64,000 nt of DNA from positions 18,402,429 through 18,466,428 of the forward strand of contig NC_063264.1 in assembly GCF_019578655.1 (NCBI RefSeq), in the 5' to 3' direction. This document shows, piece after piece, positions 31,525 to 42,035 of the stretch (the first letter of the stretch is position 1; each line of letters opens with the position of its first letter). The stretch is from Ricinus communis (Eukaryota; Streptophyta; Magnoliopsida; Malpighiales; Euphorbiaceae). The notes under the pieces were generated by a model. The model worked only from the letters and a program-made list of their open reading frames with translations. It searched no databases and had not been told where the DNA came from. The position numbers and the translations under genes were made by a program.

Positions 31525-32990
31525 TGATGTGCATCATCTTATACATATTTATATGCCCAATTATTTACATTTTTGTGCATAGTTATCTTGTTTTATGCCA
31601 GAATCACTTGTGTTTTGGTTCCTTTCACGTTTCAGGTCATTATCGAGGGACATTATCAGTAATCGAAGGAAATACGTGCAATCACAGACCTGAATCCATC
31701 AAAATTTAACAAGGACTAGCATTCCAAGGTTGAGCACGGTCTGGACTCAGGCTGTGCTGAACCATCAAATAGTTGATCTTCAAGAGTGCCATTTTGGCAC
31801 GGTTTCCGAAGCCACCACGGCCCGTGATGGCTCAGCACCGGCGAGGACACGGCTAGGAAGAAGCCATAAGTTGCAGGATGCGGAGGTCCAGCACGGCCTG
31901 GACTCCGCCCGTGCTGATTAGTAGGGGCTTGACCACGGTCGTGCTGAGAGATTTATATAGGCAAAAATGATTTCTTGAATTACGGTTCGATTTTCTGAGT
32001 TGATTTCATATATACAAGCATCAGCCATCTTTTTCCAGACTTCAATACTCAACCTTAGAAGACCGTTTCATCTATTGAAGGAAAAATTACATTGGTTTTA
32101 ACATCAAATTGAAGATCAAGAGGAGATTTAGGAGCATTCAAGAGGCAAAGTAGGGTTCATCATTCTGAATTAGGAACTTAGGGTTTTTCATCCAACTTGA
32201 AGAAGAAGGGTACATGCCTTCAATTTACTTTTCTAAATTTTTTCTTTACTTTGTGTTATTTATTAATATGAGTAACTAAATTTTTCAAACCCATTGGGGT
32301 TCCTATGTTGTTGGATTGATTCTAATGCTTATGAGATTTTGATTATCAATGTTTGTCTCTTCTTGCTTTCATTATTAATGAGAAATCACATTATTCATGA
32401 GACGTTGTGAGTTGTGGTATTTAAATTATTTTATGTAATTGAGAGATTCATTTAGTAATTGGAAATTTGAATAGCAAGAACCGGTTAATGCTCACTTAGA
32501 GATAAGGGTAATTGACTAGCCGGATTAAGAATTAACAAAGGTTAATAGAGGCGGGTTAAAGCTTAATGCTAATTTAATAATCAATTGTTGGGAAGAAATT
32601 TCAACTTTAGGTTATTAGGTTTAAGAATTCGGTTATCTCAAGAGGGAGACTGAATTCAGTTAAGAATTCATCCACGGGTAATTGCAATTGGTAATCAATA
32701 TAATCTCTATCTTCACTAAAATCCAACTAGCTTAGGTTCCCTTAGGTTTGCCTTTTCCTTCTATTATTTTCCTAAATCTTTTTAGATTATTTGACACTTA
32801 GTTAACCGCTTGTTTATATTTAATCATAGCATAATAACTTCATCGATTTTGTTAAGTTAGATAATATAAGACGCTGTAGTAGTTCTAGGATCACCCTTTC
32901 CCGAGAATACGACCATTATACTCACCATTTATGCTAGTCTACATTGATAGGTTCCATGCCTTAGATTTTAGCTGCACAAATAGCATATCA
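31525..32990 (+). repeat. Athila-2 3' LTR, complete (1466 bp)
   Basis: It runs from TGATGTGCATCATC to ATAGCATATCA. The palindrome block is 31720-31945 (GAGCACGGTCTGG, CACGGCCTGGAC, GGTCGTGCTGAG), followed within about ten bases by TATATAG at 31954-31960. The U5 half (32400-32990) is recognisably related to Athila-1 U5. It abuts the inverted Athila-4 at 32991. Confidence 0.88.
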
Positions 32991-34065
32991 ATTACCCCTA
33001 ATAAGAATGTCTAGTTCTTATTCCAATAAGTTATTACACTTATCTCTAAGATGCAAATCACTTAATCACGCAAGCAGTTGTCTAAACTCAATTAAGTTTC
33101 TCAATTACAATGGAGTTCTCAAATTGATTCAACAATGAAGAAGATATAATAGATTATATTATACTTGAATGAAAACTACAATCTTAAATCAACAATCCAA
33201 TCACTTAAGCACTAAACAAGCCTAGCATGGCTAAAGATCACCCCTAAATAGGCTTAATAAGATTAGTTACATATGTTTATGATTAAACTACTACAAGAAT
33301 CAAATACAAAGTAAACAAGAATCGAAAAGAACATGAACACCCTTTTCTCAAATGGTGGAAATGCTATCCCCTCTTGAATAACTCTAAATCCAATCTTTGC
33401 AGCTCAAGGTCTCCTTTTTCTTTCCTTTGAATCTTTTAATCCAATCCTCAAGAATAGTTACTTGGATGATGTTGAAATGGAATTTGTCTCTATTTTTCTC
33501 TTCTTGATCATTTGAAAGGCTGCTCTCAAAGTCTGTCTTGAATATTGCAAAGTTCTCTTTTTAGAATCCCTCGCTTCTCTCCTTCGAATATGCCTTTCTC
33601 TTTCTTTTCCTTTTCTTTTAAATTAGGTTTCGCGATTCAATAGGGCTTGGATTTGGGCAATGCTGGTGATCCATGTCGTGTTGATCTAAAATTGTACATA
33701 TGGCCTTCTTCAGCACGGCTTGGATTTGGGCCGTGTTGCACAGCACAGGTATGCTCTTAGGTCGTGTCACTCTCGAAAACCATGTTGCAGATTGCTTCTT
33801 CTCGCTATGGGTAAGGCATTTCACCATGCCCTCTGACCTTGACAGTGCTCCTCAACATGGGCATGTTGAACAATCTAACGCACCCGATTCGTCCGTTTCT
33901 TCCCGATTTTGGTCCGATTTCTCTCTAACTTTGGTGATGTACCTAGAAAAACAACTGAGATACAAAGGAAACTAAAACACGGTGATTCTAATACAAAAAC
34001 ACATAATTTACCCTAAAAACAACTCATAATCAAGCATAAAAACATTTATAATATCAAAGATATCA
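32991..34065 (-). repeat. Athila-4 3' LTR, tail-to-tail with Athila-2 LTR
   Basis: On the minus strand it starts TGATATCTTTGATATT at 34065 and carries palindromic half-sites at 33640-33880. Its 3' end is not clear: after AGATAAGTGTAAT about 50 bp of unmatched sequence lead straight to the end of the Athila-2 LTR. The last third of a typical Athila LTR is missing. Confidence 0.7.
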
Positions 34066-35559
34066 AATCACCCCACACTTAAGCTTTTGCTTGTCCTCAA
34101 GCAATCAACAGTTTAGCTCATAAATATGCAATCAACCCTCCTTAAGATTCATGCATTAGGTTACAGTTAAGAAACATTTAGTCTATCCTAAATTGAAACT
34201 CAACCAAAAACTAAACTAGCAATCTAAACAAGAGTAATTGTCATGTTAGTGTATGAAGAAATTAAATAATATATTCGACATCAAATATTCAAGAAACCAT
34301 ATGCCTCACAAGGGATCACTCTATGCACTCGGTGTTTAAAAGGTAGTCATCAATCCCTCAAAGCAATTATATTCAACTTACTTACCATAGGATTGCTCAT
34401 AAATCCCATCTTTAATACTGCAAATAATCAAATATCACAATCAAAAGGTCTTTACAAGGGTTATAATGGGGCTTAGGTTTAGGTATGGAAATTTGGAAGT
34501 GAGGTGTAAATAATTTCTGCACTTCTACAATGCCTTGCCCATAATTTCAGCTCAAAAAGGACTAAATGCCAAACAAGGATAATTAAATGCACTTTAGTTC
34601 CAAGTCTCTAAAACAAGATGCTCAGAAAGTGAAAAATGAATGAATACTCAATAAAGAACTGTTTATTTGTTTGTTTGTTTTTCTTTTGAAGAAGAAACAA
34701 TAGAATAGAATTACTTTGGATTGAAGGGAGCATCTAAACCAAATTTTTAAAGGACTTAGTGAATTCAAAGTGCAAATAAAACCAACATTTTATCCAACAA
34801 TTCAATGAACACATTGCAAAAATTCCAGAAATAGGGTAGGGATCAACAATCGAAAGGTTTAACAAAGTGTGATGATAAAATAAAATGGTAAAATGAAGAA
34901 AGTGGATAGGCTCAAACTTAGCTAACTAATGAAAAACATTCAGGGGTGGGCTTTTGGCTACAATGGTGAATCCTAAGTGCCCTTATCATTTCATGACATT
35001 TGATTGTTCATGTGACCTTAAAAAGCATTACCGAGCAAGTTCTACAAATAAGAAGAATACAATGCACACTCAAACAAAAGAAAAGGAGCATTTATGATCT
35101 ATGCTCAATTTGGTTCAAAAACTCATAATTTAAGTGTATACATTTGCATAAGGTGTCCAAATACCATCAATCAAATAATCATTTAATCAATTCATACACA
35201 AAACACAACAACTAATCAAATTCAAGTTAACTAACTTAAAGAATGGTCAAGTAACACTAGTTTAGCCCAGTCACTATGATAAACTAAAAATTGCTCAATA
35301 ATATTCCAAAAGCAACAAACAACGAGGAAAAATCTCATGCTCATAATCAGAACTATCAATCTTTCGAAGATAACTAAAAAGCTAATAAACATCCTAAGTA
35401 TCCTAAATATATACATCATCGATAATACAATAAATAACAATCGGAAAACATAAGCAAAGCAAAGCCAAAACAACGGCTTACCCATCCCACACTTGAAGGA
35501 CACACTGTCCATAGTGTATAAAGGAGTTGGGAAGCAACATAATAAGTACAAAAAGGAGT
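34066..35559 (-). other. Athila-4 3' noncoding region
   Basis: Minus-strand landmarks are a GGACAGTGTGTCC hairpin (35510-35498) followed by TTCAAGTGTGGGATGGG, and at the other end GAGGACAAGCAAAAGCTTAAG then TGTGGGGTGATT next to the LTR. These are the same landmarks as in Athila-1 and Athila-2. No convincing coding frame. Confidence 0.72.
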
Positions 35560-36600
35560 TCTTACACTTATCTCTAAGATGCAAATCATTTAATCATAAA
35601 AGTAGTTGTCCAAACTCAATTGAATTTCTCAATTATAAAAGAGTTCTCAAATTGATTCAATAATGAAGAAGAAACAATAGATCTTATTATACTTGAATGA
35701 AAACTATAATCTTAAATTAATAATTCAATCAATTAAGCATAAAACAAGCCTAGCATAGCTAAAGATCACCCTCAAATGGGTTTAATAAGATTAGTTACAC
35801 ATGCTCATGATTAAACTAATACAAGAATCAAATACAAAGTAAACAAGAATCGAAAAGAACATGTACACCCTTTTCTCAAATGGTGGAAACACTATCCCCT
35901 CTTGAATAACTCTGAATCCAATCTCCGTAGCTCAAGATCTCCTCTTTCTTTCCTTTGAATCTTCAATCCAATCCTCAAGAATAGCTATCTAGATGATGTT
36001 GAAGTGGAATTCATCTCTATTTTTCTCTTCTTGATCGTCTGAAAGGTTGCTCTCAAAGTCTATCTTAATACTCCAAAGTTCTCTCCCTTTAGAATCCCTT
36101 TCTCTTTCTTTTTCTTTTTTTTTTAAATCAGGCTTCGGGATCCAACACAACCTGGATCCATGCCTATTGGGCTAAAATTGTACATCTGGCCTTCTTTCAA
36201 TACCGCTTAGATTTGGGTCGTGCTGCTCAGTACGGGCATGCTCCTAGGCTATGTTATTCTTAGGAACCATGTTGCATATTGTTTCTTCTCACCATAGGTA
36301 AGGAATTTAAGCACACTCTCTAACCCTAACAGTGCTTCTCAACACAGTCATGTTGAACAGTCTAACGCGTCTTGCTAACATGCTTAGTCTAACGTGTTGA
36401 ACAGTCTAATGCATCAGTCTAAGTGTTGAATAGTCTTCCTGATTTTGGTATGATTTCTCTCTAACTTTGATGATGTACTTAGACAGACACTTGAGACACA
36501 AATGAAAGTAAAACAGGGTGATTCTAATCCCAAACACATAATTTGCCCTAAAAATAACTTAAAATCAAGCATCCAAACATGTGTAATATTAAGGATATCA
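35560..36600 (-). repeat. Athila-4 5' LTR fragment
   Basis: On the minus strand it starts TGATATCCTTAATATT at 36600 and ends in mid-LTR at about 35560. The mirrored copy in the left arm is 3220-4290, sharing the same truncation point. Confidence 0.75.
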
Positions 36601-36753
36601 AATGTGATGCTTTAGATTCGGGGATTGGATCTGTTCTTATGCAAGACGGAAAGCCAATTGCTTACTTTAGTAAAACGCTAAACGGGGCAGCCTTGAGGTA
36701 TCCAACTTATGACAAGGAGATGTATACAATAGTGAGGGCTTTGCAAACATGGC
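36601..36753 (+). pseudogene. Isolated RNase H fragment, right arm
   Basis: [20 protein letters not shown] then [21 protein letters not shown]: a fragment of 51 codons with no stop, holding the first Asp and the Glu motif. It is the counterpart of 3067-3219 and is open throughout, being slightly better preserved (TW retained). One end meets the Athila-4 LTR start, the other the reversed chromovirus-1 PBS. Confidence 0.82.
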
Positions 36754-36760
36754 GAAGCAA

Positions 36761-36772
36761 GCTCTAATACCA
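36761..36772 (-). other. Primer-binding site, initiator-Met type, right arm
   Basis: GCTCTAATACCA on the plus strand, i.e. TGGTATTAGAGC on the minus strand, two bases outside the LTR. It carries the same C-to-T change as the left-arm copy. Confidence 0.85.
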
Positions 36773-36774
36773 AA

Positions 36775-37522
36775 TGATAGAAAATCATCATCTTAGCAAC
36801 CATACACCCTAATAACTATTTAGTTATGATACATATGGAATGCTTGAAAACACCCTCCAGTTAAGATGATTCAAAAATCCACAAATCTCCTTAAGTGAAG
36901 TTAGGAAAAACTAGTTCTAATAATGAAAATAGCACTTGAATTCAACTCCTAATGCCACAAACCAAGTACGATTTGATAAGTTCAGAATCAAACACAAGAT
37001 TTTGGTTAGAGAATGCCACAAACTAAAAGTAGTTTAATAAGTTCAAAGCTCATGCAAGAACTTAAGCATAAACACTCATAAATAAAGATTATCATTCATC
37101 AATTTAATTTCACAAATGAATTTGACTTTGATATTTATAGCCAAAACAAGACCAAGAACCCTAATGGATATCTTTTGAGCTTTCCCACATTTTTTCCTTA
37201 AATCGCTATTAAAACTCATTAAAAGTGGTTGTTTTTACATTGATGGCATTCATTTTGTAACTCTCAAATGACAACTAATCATGTACATCCATTTTGTAAC
37301 TCCAAATGACAACTAATCACACTCTAAGTTAAGAAAACCTAATAAAAATGAAAATAAAAAAGCTTCAAATAAATTGTATTGGACTTTTGAGTTCAGCCCA
37401 AACTTATTGCACTAAAAAATTGATGATTTTGGTTCCTTTTTTCAATCCTAAGCCTTGGGCTGAGCCTTGTTGTGTTTGAACACTCCAGATATCTTTAATT
37501 AAGCCCAACAAAGCTTCTTACA
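36775..37522 (-). repeat. Chromovirus-1 LTR, right arm (748 bp)
   Basis: It is the mirror of 2299-3045, from TGTAAGAAGC (37522) to TATCA (36775). Sequence identity is very high along the whole length. Confidence 0.87.
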
Positions 37523-38821
37523 TCCTTTTGGACTCAGATCTTGTCATTGGACTTCATTGAAAGCTTAAAGGATCATTTATAGTTCTTGTCTTTGTTGCAT
37601 CATCCCCTTTTTCCTCGTAAGGATTCGTCCTCGAATCAACCTCATTGTCAGCTTCAACACCTATATCAAATAAAGAGAGATCAATAACATTAAAGAAAGC
37701 ACTCACATTGCCATACTCACTTGGCAAATCTAGCTTGTAGGCATTGTCATTAATTCTTTCAAGGACATGGAATGGCCCATCCCCTATTGGCATTAACTTA
37801 GACTTCCTTTGGCTTGAAAATCTTTCCTTCCTCAAATGGACACAAACCTACTCACCCGGCTCAAATACAACTTTATTTCTCTCCTTGTTATGTTGCTTTT
37901 CATATTTGTTGATTTCTTTTCTCTATTTGAGCATGCACCTTCTCATGTAAGCTTTTAACAAATTCAGTTTTTTACTTGCCTTCAAAATTAGCCTTATTAA
38001 TTGGTAAGGGCAGTAAATCCATAGGAGTTAATGGATTGAACCCATATACAACCTCAAAAGGTGAAGAATTTGTTGTAGCATGAATACTCCTATTGTATGC
38101 AAACTCAACATGTGGCAAATATTCTTCCCAATTCTTCAAATTTCTTTGAATTATTGCCCTTAATAGTTGTGAAAGAGTCCTATGAACCACCTTTATTTGT
38201 CCATCCATTTATGGATGACAAATTGTTGAGAATAGAAGCTTTGTTCCCAACTTGCTCCAAAGTGTCTTCCAAAATTGGCTAAGGAACTTGACATCTCTAT
38301 CACTAACAATTGTCCTTGGAACTCCATGCAATCTCACAATTTCTTTGAAGAACAACCTGCAATAGGAGTTGCATCATCTGTCTTGTGGCATGGAATGAAA
38401 TATGCCAATTTGCTAAACCTGTCAACAACAAGGAAAATAGAATGATTCCCTCCCCTTGACCTAGGTAATCCTAAAATAAAGTCCATAGGAATATCTGCCC
38501 AAGTTTCATTAGGTGTGGGAAGTGGAGTATACAACCCATGAGGCGTCACTTTAGATTTAGCTTGTTTACAACTGATGCATCTTTCACATAGTTTTTCAAT
38601 ATCTCTTTTCATTTGTGGTAAAGAAATGATTACTTAACATCTAAAGTCTTTCTCACACTAAAATGCCCCATCAAACCCCCACCACGTGCCTCCTTCACAA
38701 GCAACTCTCTTAAAGAAGATTGAGGCACGCATAACTTGTTATTTTAAAAAAGAAAACCATCATGTCTCTAGAACTTGTCAAAACCCCCTCTCTCACATGC
38801 CCCATATACATTAGCAAAATC
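37523..38821 (-). pseudogene. Integrase, chromovirus-1, right arm
   Basis: The order and lesions match the left arm: C-terminal [12 protein letters not shown] at 37554-37835, [19 protein letters not shown]-stop with Lys in place of the catalytic Glu (DGQIKVVH), then [14 protein letters not shown] and [13 protein letters not shown]. One Val codon deleted in the left arm is present here. The shared stop and Glu-to-Lys change show that these lesions predate the duplication. Confidence 0.87.
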
Positions 38822-39300
38822 TTAGTCTGAATTATATAATTCCTTAATGAACTCAAAACCCAATAATTTTACATCAATTGTAGAAATTAGAGCATACCTT
38901 CTAGATAGAGCATTAGCAATGACATTCTCTTTACCTTGTTTGTACTTGATGATGTATGGAAAGGATTCAATAAATTCCACCCATTTAGCATGCCTACGGC
39001 CTAGCTTCCCTTGTCCTTTGAGATATTTCAAAGACTCGTGGTCGGTGTGTATAATGAATTCCTTATACCAAAGATAGTGCTGCCATGTCTCTAAAACTCT
39101 TACCAAAGCATAAAATTCTTTGTCATAAGTTGGATAGTTTAGACTTGCTCCACTTAGCTTCTCATTAAAGAATGCAATTAGTCTTCCTTCTTGCATCAAG
39201 ACTCCATCAATACCTATTCCACTTGCATCACACTTAACCTCAAAGGTTTTAGGAAAGTCAGGCAAAGCAACTAAAGGTGCTGAACTAAGTTTATCATTTA
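38822..39300 (-). pseudogene. RNase H, chromovirus-1, right arm
   Basis: A 147-codon frame almost identical to 559-1002: [56 protein letters not shown]. The final Asp is Asn as in the left arm. It ends at a stop after IKELYNSD. Confidence 0.87.
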
Positions 39301-40453
39301 GCTAGTTGAAAGCATCATCTTATTCTTTTCCCTACTTGAAAGCCACATTCTTTTTAATACATTCAATTAAAGGTGCATCATTTGTAGAGAAATCCTTAAT
39401 AAATCTCTTATAAAAGCTAGTAAGGCCATGAAAACTCCTAATATCATGCACACTAGTAGGTTTCGACCACTCTCTAATTACTTTTACTTTTTCTTGATCA
39501 ACATGAATTCTTTTGTCATTAACAATATATCCAAGAAAACTAATTTTATTAGTGCAAAAAGTGCATTTCTTAAGATTAGCATATAATGTCTTTGCCTCAA
39601 CACATCAAAGACAAGCTTTAAGTGTATTACATGCTCATCTAAAGATTTGATATACACAAGAATATTATTAAAATAAACCACTACAAATTTTCCAATGAAA
39701 GCGTGCAAAACATGATTCATCAATCGCATAAAAGTACTTGGTGCATTAGTTAAAGCAAAAGGCATGACTAACCACTCATATAATCCATATTTTATTTTGA
39801 AAGCGGTTCTCCATCTTACGCATTCTTATTTGATTAGATCCAGATTTTAAATCCACTTTAGAAAACTCATAAGCACCGTGCAATTCATCCAACATGTCAT
39901 CTAGCCTAGGCATAGGATGACGATACTTTACCGTTATTTTGTTGATGGCAGGACGATCAAAACACATCCTCCATGAACCATCTTTTCTATGCACTAAAAT
40001 TACAAGAACCACACATGGACTCATGTTTTCCCTTACATATGCTTTATCCATAAGATCACTCACTTGCCTTTGTATTTCTTTTGTCTCCTCGGGGTTGCAT
40101 CTATATGTTGGCCTATTTGGTATGCTTGCACCCGGAATGAAATCAATAAGATGTTCAATTCCTCGAATTGGTGGTAATCCTTTAGGCACATCTTCAGGAA
40201 AGAAGTCTCCATATTCCTGCAAAAGCTCAAGAACAACACTAGGAAAATCCTTGTTAAAATCGATAGAAATCATCAAAACTTTGTTGTATATGAGTACAAG
40301 TAAAGGCTGCCTCAATGTTAGTATTTTTGTCACATCACTTGGCTTTGCATACATATTAATTTTTCTTTCACTCTCGTCTCCCTTGTTTTCTCTCACCTTA
40401 TGTTTCCCATTACACTCATTTTTACCACTTACCTCACCATTTTCTTTTTTCAC
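39301..40453 (-). pseudogene. Reverse transcriptase with N-terminal linker, chromovirus-1, right arm
   Basis: The 225-codon frame (40453 to 39776) covers the linker (LLQEYGDFFPEDVPKGLPPI), NRPTYRCNPEETKE, and the RT fingers and palm ([51 protein letters not shown]). After a frameshift at about 39780 the frame [20 protein letters not shown] continues to the YFNN box (DD changed to NN). Compared with the usual SGYHQIR motif, Tyr-His has become Ser-Asn. The part upstream of 39823 lies outside the window on the left arm. Confidence 0.87.
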
Positions 40454-40760
40454 TATTTCTTGCTCCCTCCCTAAATTTTCCCCAAATCAAGATTCAAGCT
40501 CTTCATATGTTGTTTAATTCTCATGTGCTCATCAAAAAAGGGCTTGGCATGTAATGCTCCAAGATTGAACTTTTGTCTATCAATAGTCAAGGAATATTGA
40601 TTCGTGAATCCATCATAAATCACACGCCTATCATATTGCCAAGGTCTACCCAACAAAACATGTCCAACATACATGGAACCACATTACAAAGCACCTCATC
40701 CTTATATCTCCTAATGGACAAAGAAATTAGCACTTGCTTATTTACCTTCACAACACCACT
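40454..40760 (-). pseudogene. Protease C-terminal part, chromovirus-1, truncated
   Basis: On the minus strand SGVVKVNKQVLISLS leads to MYVGHVLLGRPWQYDRRVIYDGF and TNQYSLTIDRQKFNLGAL, the C-terminal half of the protease. The active-site DSG segment and all of gag are missing because the sequence changes abruptly at 40761 to an LTR in the opposite orientation. Confidence 0.82.
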
Positions 40761-41580
40761 TGATATGAATCAAGGTTGCCATGAGATTCCATTCTGAAGG
40801 CATGCACCAAAACGTCCATTATGGAAATGCAACTCATGCATGAAAAGAAGAATCCCATCTTATAATGAGGCATTCAACCCATTTTGAAGAATAAAAGCCA
40901 TTCGGTCATGATTAGGATTTTGGGCTTAATTCATGCTTATTTGGGTTCTTATCATTTCAGGTTTTAGCTTAAGTAATTATTTTAGTTTATCTTTATTTAA
41001 TTAAGGATTATTTATTAAGTGTGAGTTATACATATGTTGTATAGTTGTCATATGGAGTTACAAATGAGAGCATATGATGACTTGTCATTTAGGAGTTACC
41101 AAATGAGTAGAATCAACCATTTTTAATGAGTTTTAGTAGGGATTAAAGAGCAAAACATGGGAGAGCTCAAAAGACATCCATTTAGGGTTGTTTTATCTTG
41201 TTTTGGCTATAAATATCAAAGCCAAATTCATTTGTAAAAATAAGTTGATGAATGATAGTCTTTATATACTCTTTATGAGTATTTTTGTTTAAGTTCTTGC
41301 ATGAACTTTGAACTTATCAAACTATTTTTTAGTTTATGGCGCTCTCTAACCAAAATCTTATGTTTGATTCTTAACTTATCAAATCATACTTGGTTTGTGG
41401 CATTTGGAGTTGAACTCAAGTGCTAGTTTCACCGTTGGAACTAGTTTTTCCTAACTTCACTTGAGGAGATCCTTGGAATTTGGAATCATCTTGATTGGAA
41501 GGTGATTTCTTGCATTCCATATGTATTATAACTCATTAATTATTGGGGTGTATGGTTGCTAAGATGATGATTTCCTATCA
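40761..41580 (+). repeat. LTR of a chromovirus (820 bp), 5' LTR
   Basis: It starts TGATATGAATC and ends TTCCTATCA, with the TGATA/TATCA terminal inverted repeat complete. It has a TATA box at 41208-41215 and its last 350 bp are clearly related to the chromovirus-1 LTR. An intact PBS follows two bases later, so it is the 5' LTR of an element whose body was replaced or lost. Confidence 0.82.
41208..41215 (+). promoter_or_regulatory. LTR TATA box
   Basis: TATAAATA in the context TTTTGGC...TCAAAG, as in the chromovirus-1 LTR at 2681. Confidence 0.65.
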
Positions 41581-41582
41581 TT

Positions 41583-41594
41583 TGGTATCAGAGC
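41583..41594 (+). other. Primer-binding site, initiator-Met type, intact
   Basis: TGGTATCAGAGC, the unmutated consensus, unlike the C-to-T versions at 3048 and 36761. This suggests a younger element. Confidence 0.9.
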
Positions 41595-42035
41595 TTGCTT
41601 CAATTGAGGTTTGCTTATCATTATATTTTGTGTTTATTGAAGTTTCTCATCTTCTTCTCACTTTCTCTATTTGTGCCGAATTCTTTTTATTTCAAATTTT
41701 TTCCTTCTAAGTACTCTTTCTTTTTAAAGTTTACACCTTTGTGTTCATAAAATAAATTTTTGTTGTTTCTTCTTATTAATCTCTTTTAGTTGTTCTTCAA
41801 TTCTTTTCATTTTTTTATTATCATAAAAAAAGAAAATGTTTCATCAGGATGAGTTTATTAGATAATGTCGAAATCTTTCTTATCAGTCTTATGATATATT
41901 GTAGGGTCAAAGAGATAATCGTTATGAAGATTGTAGATAAAAATTTTATTCGTATAAACCTAAGCCTAAAAGGTTAGATAGACAACCAAGTCAAGTTTTT
42001 GTTGATGAATTGTCAAAGGAGACCAAATGTTTAAC
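41595..42035 (+). other. Leader and possible gag start before the minisatellite
   Basis: An AT-rich leader is followed from about 41836 by a readable but interrupted frame (MFHQDEFIR, stop, later YSYKPKPKRLDRQPSQVFVDELSKETKCLTISVDG). I do not recognise the protein; by position it would be a gag or a chimeric ORF. The frame runs directly into the first 39-bp unit (LFSLSKEYTP). Confidence 0.4.

Larger units (their letters stand above)
24920..32990 (+). mobile_element. Athila-2, 5'-truncated, lacking RT/RNase H/integrase, with env-like ORF
   Basis: Order: gag (partial), protease, a short post-integrase remnant, a palindrome/TATA block, an ATHILA ORF-1/env-like pseudogene, a 1.7-kb noncoding 3' region and a complete 3' LTR. 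The 5' LTR, PBS and gag N-terminus are missing. The pol enzymes are absent between protease (26943) and the WEAPQK remnant (27150). Athila/Calypso-type elements carry an env-like gene downstream of integrase, which fits the order seen here. Confidence 0.85.
32991..36600 (-). mobile_element. Athila-4, internally deleted, right arm
   Basis: On the minus strand: a 5' LTR fragment (36600-35560), directly fused to the internal 3' noncoding region (35559-34066), then the 3' LTR (34065 to about 32991). All of gag, pol and any env-like gene are missing. The two LTR pieces are direct repeats of each other over roughly 1 kb. The left-arm copy (3220-4348) stops inside the noncoding region. Confidence 0.8.
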
